DNA of 64,000 nucleotides, from contig NZ_JAKXMK010000019.1 in the NCBI RefSeq assembly GCF_022524485.1, positions 1 through 64,000 on the forward strand. The letters are read 5' to 3'. Both the position numbers and the translations under genes were made by a program. Source of the stretch: Pseudonocardia alaniniphila. GTDB lineage: Bacteria > Actinomycetota > Actinomycetes > Mycobacteriales > Pseudonocardiaceae. The notes under the pieces were generated by a model. The model worked only from the letters and a program-made list of their open reading frames with translations, was not told the DNA's origin and made no database searches. This document shows, in pieces, positions 26,128 through 35,403 of this stretch (positions within the stretch are counted from its first letter, which is position 1; every line of letters starts with the position of its first letter).

Positions 26128-26823
26128 TCAGGACGCCCACCCCCGGTGCGCCGACGCCCGCACCACCTGCTCGCGCAACGCCTCCACCGCCCGCGCCGGG
26201 TCCTCGGCGCCGTACACGGCCGAGCCGGCCACGAAACAATCCACACCGGCTTCGGCCGCCGCCTCGATCGTCGACTCGTTGATCCCGCCGTCGATCTCCA
26301 CCAGCAGGGTGAGGTGGCCGGTGTCCACCATCCGGCGCGCCGCCCGCACCTTGTCGAGCACTTCCGGCATGAAGCTCTGCCCGCCGAACCCGGGCTCCAC
26401 GCTCATCACGAGGAGGGTGTCGTAGTGCCGCAACGTCTCCACGTACGGCTCCAGCGGCGTGCCCGGCTTGATCGAGAGACCGGCCCGCGCCCCGGCCGCC
26501 CTCAGATCCGCAGCGAGGGCCACCGGGTCGTGCGCCGCCTCGACGTGCACAGTCACATTGTGCGCGCCCGCCTCGGCGTAGCCCACCGCCCAACGGTCGG
26601 GATCCTCGATCATCAGGTGGCAGTCCAGCGGAATGTCCGTGGCGCGCAGCAGCGCTTCCACGACCGGCAGCCCGATTGTGAGATTGGGCACGAAGTGAGC
26701 GTCCATCACGTCGACGTGCAGCCAGTCGGCACCGCGATCGGGCTTGCCGGCCACAGCTGCGGCCTCGTCAGCGAGCCGCGCGAAGTCTGCCGCGAGGATG
26801 CTCGGGGCGATGAACGGATGCAC
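26128..26823 (-). CDS. rpe: Ribulose-phosphate 3-epimerase
   Basis: Interconverts ribulose and xylulose 5-phosphates. 231 residues, TIM barrel: IAPSILAADFARLADE, VDVMDAHFVPNLTIG, HLMIEDPDRW, MSVEPGFGGQSFMPEVLDKV, EIDGGINEST. The start is GTG at 26823. There is no Shine-Dalgarno, but TAACCT lies 7 bases upstream, so a leaderless message is likely. Heads the riboflavin genes on the minus strand. Confidence 0.95.
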   Translation of the reverse strand: MHPFIAPSILAADFARLADEAAAVAGKPDRGADWLHVDVMDAHFVPNLTIGLPVVEALLRATDIPLDCHLMIEDPDRWAVGYAEAGAHNVTVHVEAAHDPVALAADLRAAGARAGLSIKPGTPLEPYVETLRHYDTLLVMSVEPGFGGQSFMPEVLDKVRAARRMVDTGHLTLLVEIDGGINESTIEAAAEAGVDCFVAGSAVYGAEDPARAVEALREQVVRASAHRGWAS

Positions 26824-26830
26824 GCGCGGA

Positions 26831-26836
26831 AGGTTA
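26831..26836 (-). promoter_or_regulatory. Candidate -10 box of rpe (leaderless)
   Basis: TAACCT on the minus strand fits TANNNT and ends 7 bases before the GTG of rpe, the spacing expected when transcription starts at the first codon. Confidence 0.45.
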
Positions 26837-26967
26837 CGCGTCGGGCGGTGGGCGGCCCGGCCCGCCGCCTGACCGGCCGGCGACAGCGTCTCGCAGCCGC
26901 TCCGGGGCTGCGCGGCGCTCCGGGTGCCGCCGCCGGAACTGTCGGTGTCACACGCTTGTATGTCGCC

Positions 26968-27375
26968 ATGCCAGCACCCGTGTCGATCGACGAGCAGCTC
27001 GAGGAGCTGCTCGTCGGCGAGCTGCCCGCTGTCGCGGCGCTCGTCCACCGGCTCCGCGCCGTGGTGCGCGCCGCCCATCCCGACCTTCGCGAGCGCGTCA
27101 ATTCCGGATGGCACGGGCTCGCCTTCCACCATCCGCGTGCCGGGTACGTGTGCGCGCTCTTCCCCCGCGACGGTGGGGTCAACGTCGGCTTCGAGCACGG
27201 GGGCGACCTGCCGGATCCCCACGGAAGGCTCCTCGGCGAAGGCCGCCGTACGCGGGACGTGCGCGTGGAGGTCGACGCCGGAGCGAGCGAGGAGGACGTG
27301 GTGGTCGACTACCTGGACCTGGCGGTCGACTGGGCACTCGACCGGGCCGCCGCCAAGGGCGGCAAGGCCCGCTGA
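26968..27375 (+). CDS. DUF1801 family protein
   Basis: A 135-residue YdhG/DUF1801-type protein: EELLVGELPAVAALVHRLRAVVRAAHPDLRERV, then NSGWHGLAFHHPRAGYVCALFPRDGGVNVGF and a C-terminal helix ending in a lysine-rich tail. The ATG gives the usual start. Biochemical function unknown for the family. Convergent with rsmB, seven bases from its stop. Confidence 0.75.
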   Translation: MPAPVSIDEQLEELLVGELPAVAALVHRLRAVVRAAHPDLRERVNSGWHGLAFHHPRAGYVCALFPRDGGVNVGFEHGGDLPDPHGRLLGEGRRTRDVRVEVDAGASEEDVVVDYLDLAVDWALDRAAAKGGKAR

Positions 27376-27382
27376 GCCCGGT

Positions 27383-28834
27383 TCACGCACGCAGCATTGT
27401 GAGGAACATGGCGTCGGTTCCGTGCCGATGCGGCCAGAGCTGCACGGTGGGGCCTTCGCCGAGGTCGGGCACGCCGGGCAGGTACTGCCTGGCATCGAGC
27501 TGTTCCACCTTCGGATGCTTGCGCAGCACGCCCGTCACCACGCCCAGCGTCTCGGCGAGGTGCGGGGAGCACGTCACGTAGGCCACCACTCCGCCGGGCC
27601 GCACGTGGCGCAACGCCGCCGTCAGCAGCTCGCGCTGGAGCTTCGTCAGCCCGGACACGTCCTCCGGCTGGCGCCGCCAGCGCGCCTCGGGACGCCGCCG
27701 CAGCGCTCCGAGCCCGGTGCACGGCGCGTCCACCAGCACGCGGTCGTAGGCGGCATCGGGCAGCGGTGCCTCGCGTCCGTCCGCGGTGTGCACGGCGACC
27801 GGGAGGCCGTCGGTGGCCCGGCGCACGAGGTCGGCCCGGTGGGTGCTCACCTCCACGGCGTCCACGGTCGCGCCTTCCAGGGCGGCGATACCGCCGAGAA
27901 GCGCGGTCTTCCCGCCGGGGCCGGCACACAGGTCCAGCCACTGGGCCGTGTCGTCGCAGGTGAGCTCGGCCCGTGTGAGGGCGAGCGCCACCAGCTGGCT
28001 GCCCTCGTCCTGCACCAGGGCGAGCCCCTCGTTCACCACGTCGAGCTCGCCGATGTCGCCGGTGCCCGGCTCGAGGTGTACCCCGTACGGGGAGTACGGC
28101 GCCACCTCACCGCCCGTCACGAGGGCCAGCTCCTCCGCGGTGATCTCACCCGGCCGTGCCAGCAGGTGCACCGCGGGCCGGGCGTCGTCGGCGGCGAGGG
28201 CGGCGTCGAGCTCCTCGGGGGCACGCAGCGCGTCGGCGAACGCCTGGGCGATCCACCGGGGATGGGCGTGCGCCATCGCCGCATGGCCCACCGGGTCCTC
28301 GTCGGCCGGTGGAGCCAGTCGCTCCACCCAGGCCTGCTCGTCACGCTCTCCCACCTTGCGCAGGATCGCGTTGACGAAGCCCGCTGCCCGGCTCCCCGCG
28401 TCGCCGCGCACGAGCTCCACGGTGGTGTCCACGGCCGCATGGGCCGGGATCCGGGTACGCAGGAGCTGGTAGGACCCGAGCCGGAGGGCGTCGAGCAGCG
28501 CGGGCTCCACACGGATCAGCGGCCGGTCCGTGCAGGCCTCGATCACCGCGTCGAGCAGGCCGCGCGCCCGCAGCGTGCCGTAGCCGAGCTCGGTGGCGAG
28601 TGCGGCCTCCCGGTCGCGCAGACGGTGGCGCCGCAGGATCGCCGGGAGTGCCAGGTTGGCGTAGGCGTTGCGCACGCGCACCGCGGTGAGCAGCTCGAGC
28701 GCGGCCAGGCGCGAGGGGTCCGGTTCCGGCGGACGCGGCGGCCCCACGCGCCCCCGCGGTGGTCCGGCCTGACGATGGGTGCCACCCGGCTCGGGCCCGG
28801 GCCGCCTGCGGGGCCGCCGTCCGGGGGCGCTCAT
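27383..28834 (-). CDS. rsmB: 16S rRNA (cytosine-967-C5) methyltransferase
   Basis: 483 residues: a basic, proline-rich N-terminal extension (about 40 residues), a NusB-like RNA-binding domain and a SAM-dependent methyltransferase domain with LDLCAGPGGKTALLGG, DAPCTGLGALRRRPEARW and the catalytic-cysteine segment VTCSPHLAET. ATG at 28834; another in-frame ATG lies five codons upstream. Follows fmt after 157 bases that hold nothing clear. Confidence 0.93.
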   Translation of the reverse strand: MSAPGRRPRRRPGPEPGGTHRQAGPPRGRVGPPRPPEPDPSRLAALELLTAVRVRNAYANLALPAILRRHRLRDREAALATELGYGTLRARGLLDAVIEACTDRPLIRVEPALLDALRLGSYQLLRTRIPAHAAVDTTVELVRGDAGSRAAGFVNAILRKVGERDEQAWVERLAPPADEDPVGHAAMAHAHPRWIAQAFADALRAPEELDAALAADDARPAVHLLARPGEITAEELALVTGGEVAPYSPYGVHLEPGTGDIGELDVVNEGLALVQDEGSQLVALALTRAELTCDDTAQWLDLCAGPGGKTALLGGIAALEGATVDAVEVSTHRADLVRRATDGLPVAVHTADGREAPLPDAAYDRVLVDAPCTGLGALRRRPEARWRRQPEDVSGLTKLQRELLTAALRHVRPGGVVAYVTCSPHLAETLGVVTGVLRKHPKVEQLDARQYLPGVPDLGEGPTVQLWPHRHGTDAMFLTMLRA

Positions 28835-28991
28835 GCCGCCCACCCGCACGGAGCGACGCCGACACGCACGGACGACGACCGCTCCGCGGTGAACCGCCCG
28901 CGACCGCGGGCATCCTGTCGCGCAGCGATCCCCGCGGCGGATGCGCGGGCGTCACCGCGGACCGGTAGATCGAAAAGTCGGGGCCGCCGGG

Positions 28992-29927
28992 TCATGTCAG
29001 CAGCTCCCCCGGCTCGATCCGTGCCCCGCGTGCCCAGTCCGGCGCCGGCATCGCGCGCTTGCCGACCGGGAGCACCTCACCCAGCTGCAGCGCCGCCGTG
29101 GCCGTGCCGACCAGAACCCGGCGCTTCTCCACGTGCAGCTCTCCCGGTTTGAGGACGGGTGGCTCGGCGTCCGTCACGGGTGCCACCGGCCCGAGCCCGA
29201 GCCGCTCGCCGCGGAACGTGCTCCACGCACCGGGTTCCGGGGTGACCGACCTGATCAGGCGGTCGAGCGCCAGTGGCGGCAGCGCCCACTCGACGCGGGC
29301 GTCCGCGGTGGTCACCTTCGGCGCGTGTGACACGCCGTCTGCGGGCTGGGGCTGCGGGCGCAGGGTGCCGTCGGCGATGCCGTCCATGGTGGCGAGCAGC
29401 AGCGCCGCCCCGGAGGTGGCCAACCGGCCGAGCAGGTCACCCGCGGTGTCGGCCGGGCGCACGGTCTCGGTGACCACGCCGAACGTCGGCCCGGTGTCGA
29501 GGCCCTCCTCGAGCAGGAACGTGGTGGCGCCGGTGACCTCGTCGCCGTGGCGCACCGCCGCCTGCACCGGTGCGGCACCGCGCCAGGCCGGGAGGAGCGA
29601 GAAGTGGAGGTTGACCCAGCCCTGGCGCGGGATATCCAGCGCGGCACGAGGCACGAGAGCCCCGTAGGCGACGACCGGGCAGCAGTCCGGCGCGAGCTCG
29701 CCGAGCTGAGCGAGGAACTCGGGCTCCGAGGGCCGGCGGGGGGTGAGCACGGGGATGCCGGCCTCGTCGGCGAGGGCTCCCACCGGCGACCGCACGAGCT
29801 TGCGGCCCCGGCCGGCGGGCGCATCCGGACGGGTGACCACCGCGGCCACCTCGTGCCGCGTCGACTCGAGCAGCGCCCGCAGGGACGGCACCGCGGGTTC
29901 CGGGGTGCCGGCGAACACGAGCTTCAC
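28992..29927 (-). CDS. fmt: Methionyl-tRNA formyltransferase
   Basis: Formylates initiator methionyl-tRNA. 311 residues: KLVFAGTPEPAVPSLRAL at the N-terminus, the formyl-binding NLHFSLLPAWRGAAPVQAAV and a C-terminal tRNA-binding domain. GTG start at 29927 begins five bases after the def stop, so the formylation/deformylation pair is coupled. Confidence 0.96.
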   Translation of the reverse strand: MKLVFAGTPEPAVPSLRALLESTRHEVAAVVTRPDAPAGRGRKLVRSPVGALADEAGIPVLTPRRPSEPEFLAQLGELAPDCCPVVAYGALVPRAALDIPRQGWVNLHFSLLPAWRGAAPVQAAVRHGDEVTGATTFLLEEGLDTGPTFGVVTETVRPADTAGDLLGRLATSGAALLLATMDGIADGTLRPQPQPADGVSHAPKVTTADARVEWALPPLALDRLIRSVTPEPGAWSTFRGERLGLGPVAPVTDAEPPVLKPGELHVEKRRVLVGTATAALQLGEVLPVGKRAMPAPDWARGARIEPGELLT

Positions 29928-29932
29928 GGGAA

Positions 29933-30481
29933 CTACCTGGCCTTGCCGAAGAGGGGATGCGGGCTGACCTGGACGCGCGGCGCCGGGGCACCGAACCACT
30001 CGGCGGCCCGGATCTCGGCCATGGCCTGCTTGCGGGTCTCCGCGTCGAGCCGGTCGACGAACAGCACGCCGTCGAGATGATCGGTCTCGTGCTGGATGCA
30101 GCGGGCGAGCCGCTCACTCCCCTCGACCGTGACCGGCTCACCGTGCTCGTTCCAGCCGCGGGCCACCACGTGCAGGTGCCGGCGGCAGTCCCAGCGCAGC
30201 CCGGGGATCGACAAGCACCCTTCCGGCCCCATCTGCTCCTCGTCGCCCACGACGTCGAAGGTCGGGTTGATCAGGTGCCCTGCGAAGTCGTCGCAGTCGT
30301 AGGTGAACACGCGGAGGCCGACGCCCAGCTGCGGTGCCGCCAGGCCCGCGCCACCCTCGTCGTGCATCGTGTCGGTGAGGTCGGCGACCAGTTTGCGCAG
30401 CTCGGCGTCGAAGGTGGTGACCTCGACGGCCGGGGTGCGCAGTACGGGATCGCCGAAGAGCCTGATCGGCTGGACGGACAC
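29933..30481 (-). CDS. def: Peptide deformylase
   Basis: Removes the formyl group from nascent chains. 182 residues with all three metal-site motifs: GGAGLAAPQLG, EGCLSIPG and QHETDHLDG. The GTG at 30481 is fixed by a perfect AAGGAGAT upstream; the longer frame is discarded. Confidence 0.96.
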   Translation of the reverse strand: MSVQPIRLFGDPVLRTPAVEVTTFDAELRKLVADLTDTMHDEGGAGLAAPQLGVGLRVFTYDCDDFAGHLINPTFDVVGDEEQMGPEGCLSIPGLRWDCRRHLHVVARGWNEHGEPVTVEGSERLARCIQHETDHLDGVLFVDRLDAETRKQAMAEIRAAEWFGAPAPRVQVSPHPLFGKAR

Positions 30482-30606
30482 AGATCTCCTTGCGACTACA
30501 GCGGGCAGACGAACGGCGGACAAACGAACGGAGCGGGCAGGCGCGGCCCTCAATTCTGCCACGCGGGCATCGGTGCCCCGACCGGACCGACCGCCACCCG
30601 CGGTGG

Positions 30607-33177
30607 TCAGCCGATCTCGACGGGATCGAGGCGCACCCGCACCGGATCGGGCACCTTGCGAGCGGTGCGCGCCGCCTGCGCGGCATGCAGGGCCGCGGCC
30701 ATGGCCCGGCCCTCCGCGCGTGGCACGCGCAGCAGCGCACGCTCGCGGATCTCGGTCGGCTCGTCGCCGGGGCCGCCCGCGCTCGGCCCGATCGGGTCGA
30801 CCTCGACCGGCCCGAGCACCTCGACCGCCTTCGGCAGCTCCGCCAGGACGTCCGCGACGGCCGCCGCGCTGCCCTCGACGGCCGCCATGCGCATCGCGGG
30901 CGGGAACCCGACCTCGGCACGCGACGCGTACTCGGCCGCCGCGTGGCCCGCAGGGTCCCAGCGCACGAGGGCCTGCACCACCGGGATCGCGGCGTCGGCC
31001 ATGACGACCACCCGACCGCCACGGGTGTGCGGGACGACCAGCGCCGCGGCAGCCATCCAGCGCCGGAGAGTCTCCTCAGCCACGCGGAGATCGGGCCGCG
31101 ACAGCAGCGCCCACCCGTCGAGCAGCAGCGCGGCGCCGTAGCCACCTGGGGCGCGCGGCTCGGCACCGGGGGTGGCGACCACGAGCTCCGGCCGGGCGGC
31201 CACCTCGGTGTGCACCGGTGCACCCCCGCCGGACAAGCGAACGGTGATGCCGGGGAACGCCCGCCCGAGCTCCTCGGCCGTGCGTCCGGACCCGACGACC
31301 CCCGCTCGCAGCCGCCGTGACCCGCAGGCCGGGCAGCGGAACGCGCTGTCGGCCCGGCCGCACCAGCGGCAGTGCGGAAGCCCGGCCGACGCGGCGTCCG
31401 ATGGGCCTGCGCGTGCCACATCGGTGGAGCGCGCGTCCGCCGCAGCACGTCCGCCCTGGTGGGCGAGGCCGAGCGGGCCCGCGCAATGGCGGCAGCGGGC
31501 GGACTCCCGGCAGGCACCGCATGCAAGCCAGGGCAGATACCCCGCCCGCGGGACCTGCACGAGCACCGGCAGCCCGGAACCGAGCGCCGAGCGGGCCGCC
31601 TCGAACGCGATGTGGGGCAGCCGGGCAGCACGCGAGTCGGGGTCGCGGACGAACTGGCCCGCGGTCTCCTCCAGCGCGGTGATCCGCGGCATGGCGGCTC
31701 GGACGGTGGCGCGATCGGCGACGACCTCGCGGGCCCACCCGGACTCGACGAGCAGGTGGGCCTCCGCGGTGCGGGCGAAGCCCCCCACCAGCAGCGCCGC
31801 CCCCGCGTTATGGGCCCGCAGCACGAGCACGTCGCGGACATGCGGGTAGGGAGCCCGGGGTTCGGCGTGCAGATCGTCGCCGTCGTCCCAGACGGCGAGC
31901 AGGCCGAGCCGCTCCACCGGCGCGAACGCCGCCGAACGCGTGCCCACGACGACCCGGACCTGCCCGCGGCGCACCGCGAGCCACCGGCGATACCGCTCCG
32001 CGGGGCCCAGTTCGGCGGTGAGCGCGACCACCTCACCGGCACCGAGCCGGGCGGCGCAGGCGTCGTGGAGCGCCGCGACGTCGCGCTGGTCGGGCATTAC
32101 GAGCACGGCCCCGCGCCCAGCGGCGACCGTGGCCGCGGCGGCCTCGGCGAGCCGCTCGGGCCAGCACTCCCCCGGCAGTGCCTGCCAGACGGCGTGGGCG
32201 GCCCGGCCACCGGCGAGCGCGTCGAGCAGGGCAGACCCGCGCTGGTAGCGCCGCCACGCGTCAGGTACGACGCCGGGCAGCTGCGCGGAACCACTCCCGG
32301 ACTGGTCTGCGGACTCCGCTCCGCTCCGCGCCGCCGGCTCGCCACCGGGCCGGTCAGCACGATCTCCCGCGGACTGGTCTACGGACCCCGCGCCACCCCG
32401 CTCCGCAGGCTCGCCACCGGGCCGGTCAGCACGCTCCCCACCGGCCGGACCCACAGGCCCGGCTCCAGGCCGCTGCGGGTGCTCGGGGACCGGAAGATCG
32501 GCGGGATCTGCAGGCCGCTCCCCGGGCCTGTCACCGGAGTCGGCCGCAGGACCACCACCCCCGGGGCGGTCGGACTCGCCAGCCGGCCGATGCGAGGTTG
32601 CGCCTGCGGAATCCGTGGGCCCGCCGACGGGATCGCGTTCGGGAAGAGCATTGGCCGCTACGGAATCGCCCCCGGGCCGCCGGGCGAGCTCCGCGACAGC
32701 CGGGACATCGGAATCCGCCGGCTGCGGCGCAGGCTCACCACAGGGTTCGTCTACCGGCTCGGTGGTCGGCTCGGCTCGCTCCTGGGGCGCTTCGCTCTCC
32801 ACCCGGGCGTGGCGGGGCGGCACGGCGAGGCGCAGAACGTCGGCGAACACGCCCGCGTACCGGTCGGCGACCGTGCGGCAGAGCGCGGCCACCTCGGGGC
32901 TGAGCACGGGCTCGGGTGAGACCACCTTCTCCACCCAGGCGAGCTTGCCGGTGTGGGCGGACTCGGCCACCCGCTCCAGCAGGAAGCCGTCGACCAGACG
33001 CCCGGCGAAACGCACTCGCAGCCGCACCCCCGGCACGGCGACCGCGTCGAGATGCTCGGGAACGCAATAGTCGAACGGGCGGTCCAGGTGGGCGAGCGCG
33101 ACGTCGACCGCGACGCGCGCCACCGGCAGGTGAGCGGCCGGGCGCCACTCACCGCGGTTGCGGGCGGGTCGAGCCAC
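30607..33177 (-). CDS. priA: Primosomal protein N' (PriA), helicase motifs degenerate
   Basis: 856 residues from a GTG at 33177, chosen because GAGGAGG lies just upstream and the PriA N-terminus (VARVAVDVALAHLDRPFDY) follows. An open frame of 79 more codons has no family character. The 3' DNA-binding domain (about 15-120), an extra proline/glycine-rich linker (about 125-310), then a helicase-like core whose Walker A site reads ALPGECWP (about 333-340) and whose Walker B reads VWDDGDD, so ATPase activity is probably lost. The cysteine zinc sites (CGACRESARCRHC, HCRWCG, CPACG) are kept. A known trend in actinobacterial PriA; it likely acts as a loading scaffold at stalled forks. Confidence 0.88.
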   Translation of the reverse strand: MARPARNRGEWRPAAHLPVARVAVDVALAHLDRPFDYCVPEHLDAVAVPGVRLRVRFAGRLVDGFLLERVAESAHTGKLAWVEKVVSPEPVLSPEVAALCRTVADRYAGVFADVLRLAVPPRHARVESEAPQERAEPTTEPVDEPCGEPAPQPADSDVPAVAELARRPGGDSVAANALPERDPVGGPTDSAGATSHRPAGESDRPGGGGPAADSGDRPGERPADPADLPVPEHPQRPGAGPVGPAGGERADRPGGEPAERGGAGSVDQSAGDRADRPGGEPAARSGAESADQSGSGSAQLPGVVPDAWRRYQRGSALLDALAGGRAAHAVWQALPGECWPERLAEAAAATVAAGRGAVLVMPDQRDVAALHDACAARLGAGEVVALTAELGPAERYRRWLAVRRGQVRVVVGTRSAAFAPVERLGLLAVWDDGDDLHAEPRAPYPHVRDVLVLRAHNAGAALLVGGFARTAEAHLLVESGWAREVVADRATVRAAMPRITALEETAGQFVRDPDSRAARLPHIAFEAARSALGSGLPVLVQVPRAGYLPWLACGACRESARCRHCAGPLGLAHQGGRAAADARSTDVARAGPSDAASAGLPHCRWCGRADSAFRCPACGSRRLRAGVVGSGRTAEELGRAFPGITVRLSGGGAPVHTEVAARPELVVATPGAEPRAPGGYGAALLLDGWALLSRPDLRVAEETLRRWMAAAALVVPHTRGGRVVVMADAAIPVVQALVRWDPAGHAAAEYASRAEVGFPPAMRMAAVEGSAAAVADVLAELPKAVEVLGPVEVDPIGPSAGGPGDEPTEIRERALLRVPRAEGRAMAAALHAAQAARTARKVPDPVRVRLDPVEIG
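32299..32442 (-). repeat. 72-bp tandem duplication inside the priA linker
   Basis: Two adjacent copies (32299-32370 and 32371-32442) match at 61 of 72 bases. The unit is 24 codons, in frame, encoding the linker motif RADRPGGEPA. Shorter related pieces (DRPGER, SDRPGG) suggest older rounds of expansion. Confidence 0.8.
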
Positions 33178-33523
33178 GGAACCTCCTCGCTGCCGGCCGC
33201 CCGGTCTACCAGACGCCATCGGGCCGGCCCGCGACAGACCTCTCCCCGCACCGGCAACCTGTTCGGAACCGGAAACCCCGGGCGCAACGGAGCCGGTGCC
33301 CGCGCCCCCGGAAAGCCGGGCAGGCGCCTCCTCCCCCGTGGCCGCCATCGCGGCGACGACGAGCCCGGCGGGGTGAAGAGCAGCACGCACCCGGGGGCGC
33401 TGTGTCATGGTCATGGCGCCATCGTGACGACGGCGTCCGACAGTCCCGGCGGACGGGCGGCCCGGGCGGACCGCCCGTCCACAGGACCGGCGATGTACGA
33501 AATGAGCGGCTGCGGCCCCGGCG
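33178..33523. other. 346-base gap between metK and priA
   Basis: Once the priA start is set at 33177 this stretch is non-coding. It contains the priA ribosome site next to the GTG; GCGAGGAGGTT there resembles the ribosome site of aroB. I see no other gene, tRNA or riboswitch. GC-rich, with an open frame on the minus strand that lacks family similarity. Confidence 0.5.
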
Positions 33524-34726
33524 TCAGGCGCCGGCCGCGGCCTTCAGCGCGTCGGCGCGCGCGGTGCTCTCCCACGGCAGGTCCACGTCGGTGCGGCCGA
33601 AGTGGCCGTACGCCGCCGTCTGCGCGTAGATCGGGCGCAGCAGGTCGAGGTCGCGGATGATCGCGGCCGGGCGCAGGTCGAACACCTCGGTGATCGCCGA
33701 CTGGATCTTCTGCGGGTCGACGTGCTCGGTGCCGAAGGTCTCGACGAAGAGACCGACGGGGGCGGCCTTGCCGATGGCATAGGCCACCTGGACCTCGATG
33801 CGCTCGGCGAGCCCCGCGGCCACCGCGTTCTTGGCGACCCAGCGCATGGCGTACGCGGCGGACCGGTCGACCTTCGACGGGTCCTTGCCGGAGAACGCGC
33901 CGCCGCCGTGGCGGGCGAACCCGCCGTAGGTGTCGACGATGATCTTGCGGCCGGTCAGGCCCGCGTCACCCATCGGGCCGCCGACGACGAACCGTCCGGT
34001 CGGGTTGACCAGCAGGCGCAGGTCGGCGACGTCGAGCCCGAGCTCCCGGATCTCCGGGTCCACGACGTACTCGCGGATGTCGGGGGCGAGCATGCCGTCG
34101 AGGTCGATGTCGGCGGCGTGCTGGCTCGAGACCACGACCGTGTCGAGGCGGACGGCCTTGTCGCCGTCGTACTCGATGGTGACCTGGGTCTTGCCGTCGG
34201 GTCGCAGGTAGGGCAGCACGCCGGACTTGCGGACGTCGGTGAGCCGGCGGGCCAGCCGGTGGGCGAGCGCGATCGGGAGCGGCAGCAGCTCGGGGGTGTC
34301 GGTGTTGGCGTAGCCGAACATGAGGCCCTGGTCGCCTGCGCCCTGGCGGGCGATCTCGTCCTCGCTCGCCTCGACGCGGCTCTCGTAGGCGGTGTCGACG
34401 CCCTGGGCGATGTCGGCCGACTGCGCGCCGATCGCCACGTTCACCCCGCAGGACGCCCCGTCGAAGCCCTTCGCCGACGAGTCGTAGCCGATCTCGAGGA
34501 CCTTCTCCCGCACCAGCGTGGGGATGTCGGCGTAGGCGCTGGTGGTGACCTCTCCGGCCACGTGCACCTGGCCCGTGGTGACGAGCGTCTCCACGGCCAC
34601 ACGGCTGCGGGGGTCCTGAGCGAGGAGGGCGTCGAGCACCGTGTCACTGATGGCGTCGCACATCTTGTCCGGGTGCCCCTCGGTCACCGACTCGCTGGTG
34701 AACAACCGCCGGCCTGCGTTCGCCAC
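33524..34726 (-). CDS. metK: S-adenosylmethionine synthetase
   Basis: 400 residues: RRLFTSESVTEGHPDKMCD at the N-terminus, GAGDQGLMFGYA, and the phosphate loop GGGAFSGKDPSKVDRSAAY. GTG start with GGAG a few bases upstream. Divergent from an SH3-like gene across 268 bases; no SAM riboswitch is recognisable in that gap. Confidence 0.97.
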   Translation of the reverse strand: MANAGRRLFTSESVTEGHPDKMCDAISDTVLDALLAQDPRSRVAVETLVTTGQVHVAGEVTTSAYADIPTLVREKVLEIGYDSSAKGFDGASCGVNVAIGAQSADIAQGVDTAYESRVEASEDEIARQGAGDQGLMFGYANTDTPELLPLPIALAHRLARRLTDVRKSGVLPYLRPDGKTQVTIEYDGDKAVRLDTVVVSSQHAADIDLDGMLAPDIREYVVDPEIRELGLDVADLRLLVNPTGRFVVGGPMGDAGLTGRKIIVDTYGGFARHGGGAFSGKDPSKVDRSAAYAMRWVAKNAVAAGLAERIEVQVAYAIGKAAPVGLFVETFGTEHVDPQKIQSAITEVFDLRPAAIIRDLDLLRPIYAQTAAYGHFGRTDVDLPWESTARADALKAAAGA

Positions 34727-34994
34727 GCCGTACTCCGTCCGTTATCGCTCGATCGCCGCTTCCGCGACCGCTGCTCAGGTGATCTCCGACCGTCGAGCCT
34801 AGTCGACTGATGCGCGCGACCTGCGAGGTGTGGCCCTCGACTCGCCCTCCGACACCGGGTGGTCGCATCGCCGATATTTCGTCGCGATCACTCTTTCCGG
34901 TGAATCCGATCCCCTGACCGGATCGATTCCGCGACTCGTCGTTGGGAGCGGTGGACGACCGCCGCAGCGCATGCCCGCCTTGGGGAGGAACGCG

Positions 34995-35384
34995 ATGATC
35001 AAGGCCCCCGCCACATTCGAGTACCGGCCTGGGCGCCGGACGGCGGCGGTCGGCGCCGTGGTGGCGATAGGGGCCGCCGGCCTCATGGGGCTGGTCGCGG
35101 GAACGGCCACAGCGGCCCCGCCCGGCAGGTGCGCCGAGAACCTCAACGTGCGCGCCGAACCGGACGCCGCCGCGCCGGTCGTCGCGCTGTGCCGGGCTCG
35201 CTCGGAGACGCGGCTGGGCGCGACGCGCGGTGGGTACGTCGAGCTGACGGACCTGGGGGGATGGGCCGCGCTGCAGTACGTCTCCACGGCCGAGACCGCT
35301 GTTTCCGGTCCCGTGCCGAACACCCCGGACCAGAACGTCGCCCTCACGCCGACCCCGAAGCCGCGGAGCGAGATACGCGGCTGA
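34995..35384 (+). CDS. Small secreted SH3-like protein
   Basis: 129 residues: signal peptide with basic start and hydrophobic core (TAAVGAVVAIGAAGLMGLVA) and cleavage near ATAA-PPG, then a short SH3-type segment (CAENLNVRAEPDAAAPVVA, GGYVELTDLGGWAALQYVS). The segment resembles bacterial SH3b domains that bind cell-wall peptides. GGGGAGG before the ATG at 34995 decides the start. An imperfect inverted repeat (GAATC...GATTC arms, about 34903-34930) lies upstream. No catalytic domain. Confidence 0.72.
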   Translation: MIKAPATFEYRPGRRTAAVGAVVAIGAAGLMGLVAGTATAAPPGRCAENLNVRAEPDAAAPVVALCRARSETRLGATRGGYVELTDLGGWAALQYVSTAETAVSGPVPNTPDQNVALTPTPKPRSEIRG

Positions 35385-35403
35385 CGCCTGCCGCGGCCCG
35401 TCG

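Noticed and set aside
33178..33414. 79-codon N-terminal extension of priA
   Set aside because: No similarity to PriA; a strong ribosome site supports the GTG at 33177.
34727..34994. SAM riboswitch before metK
   Set aside because: No recognisable SAM-I, SAM-II or SAM-IV core in the 268-base gap; only a TANNNT-like TAGGCT seen.
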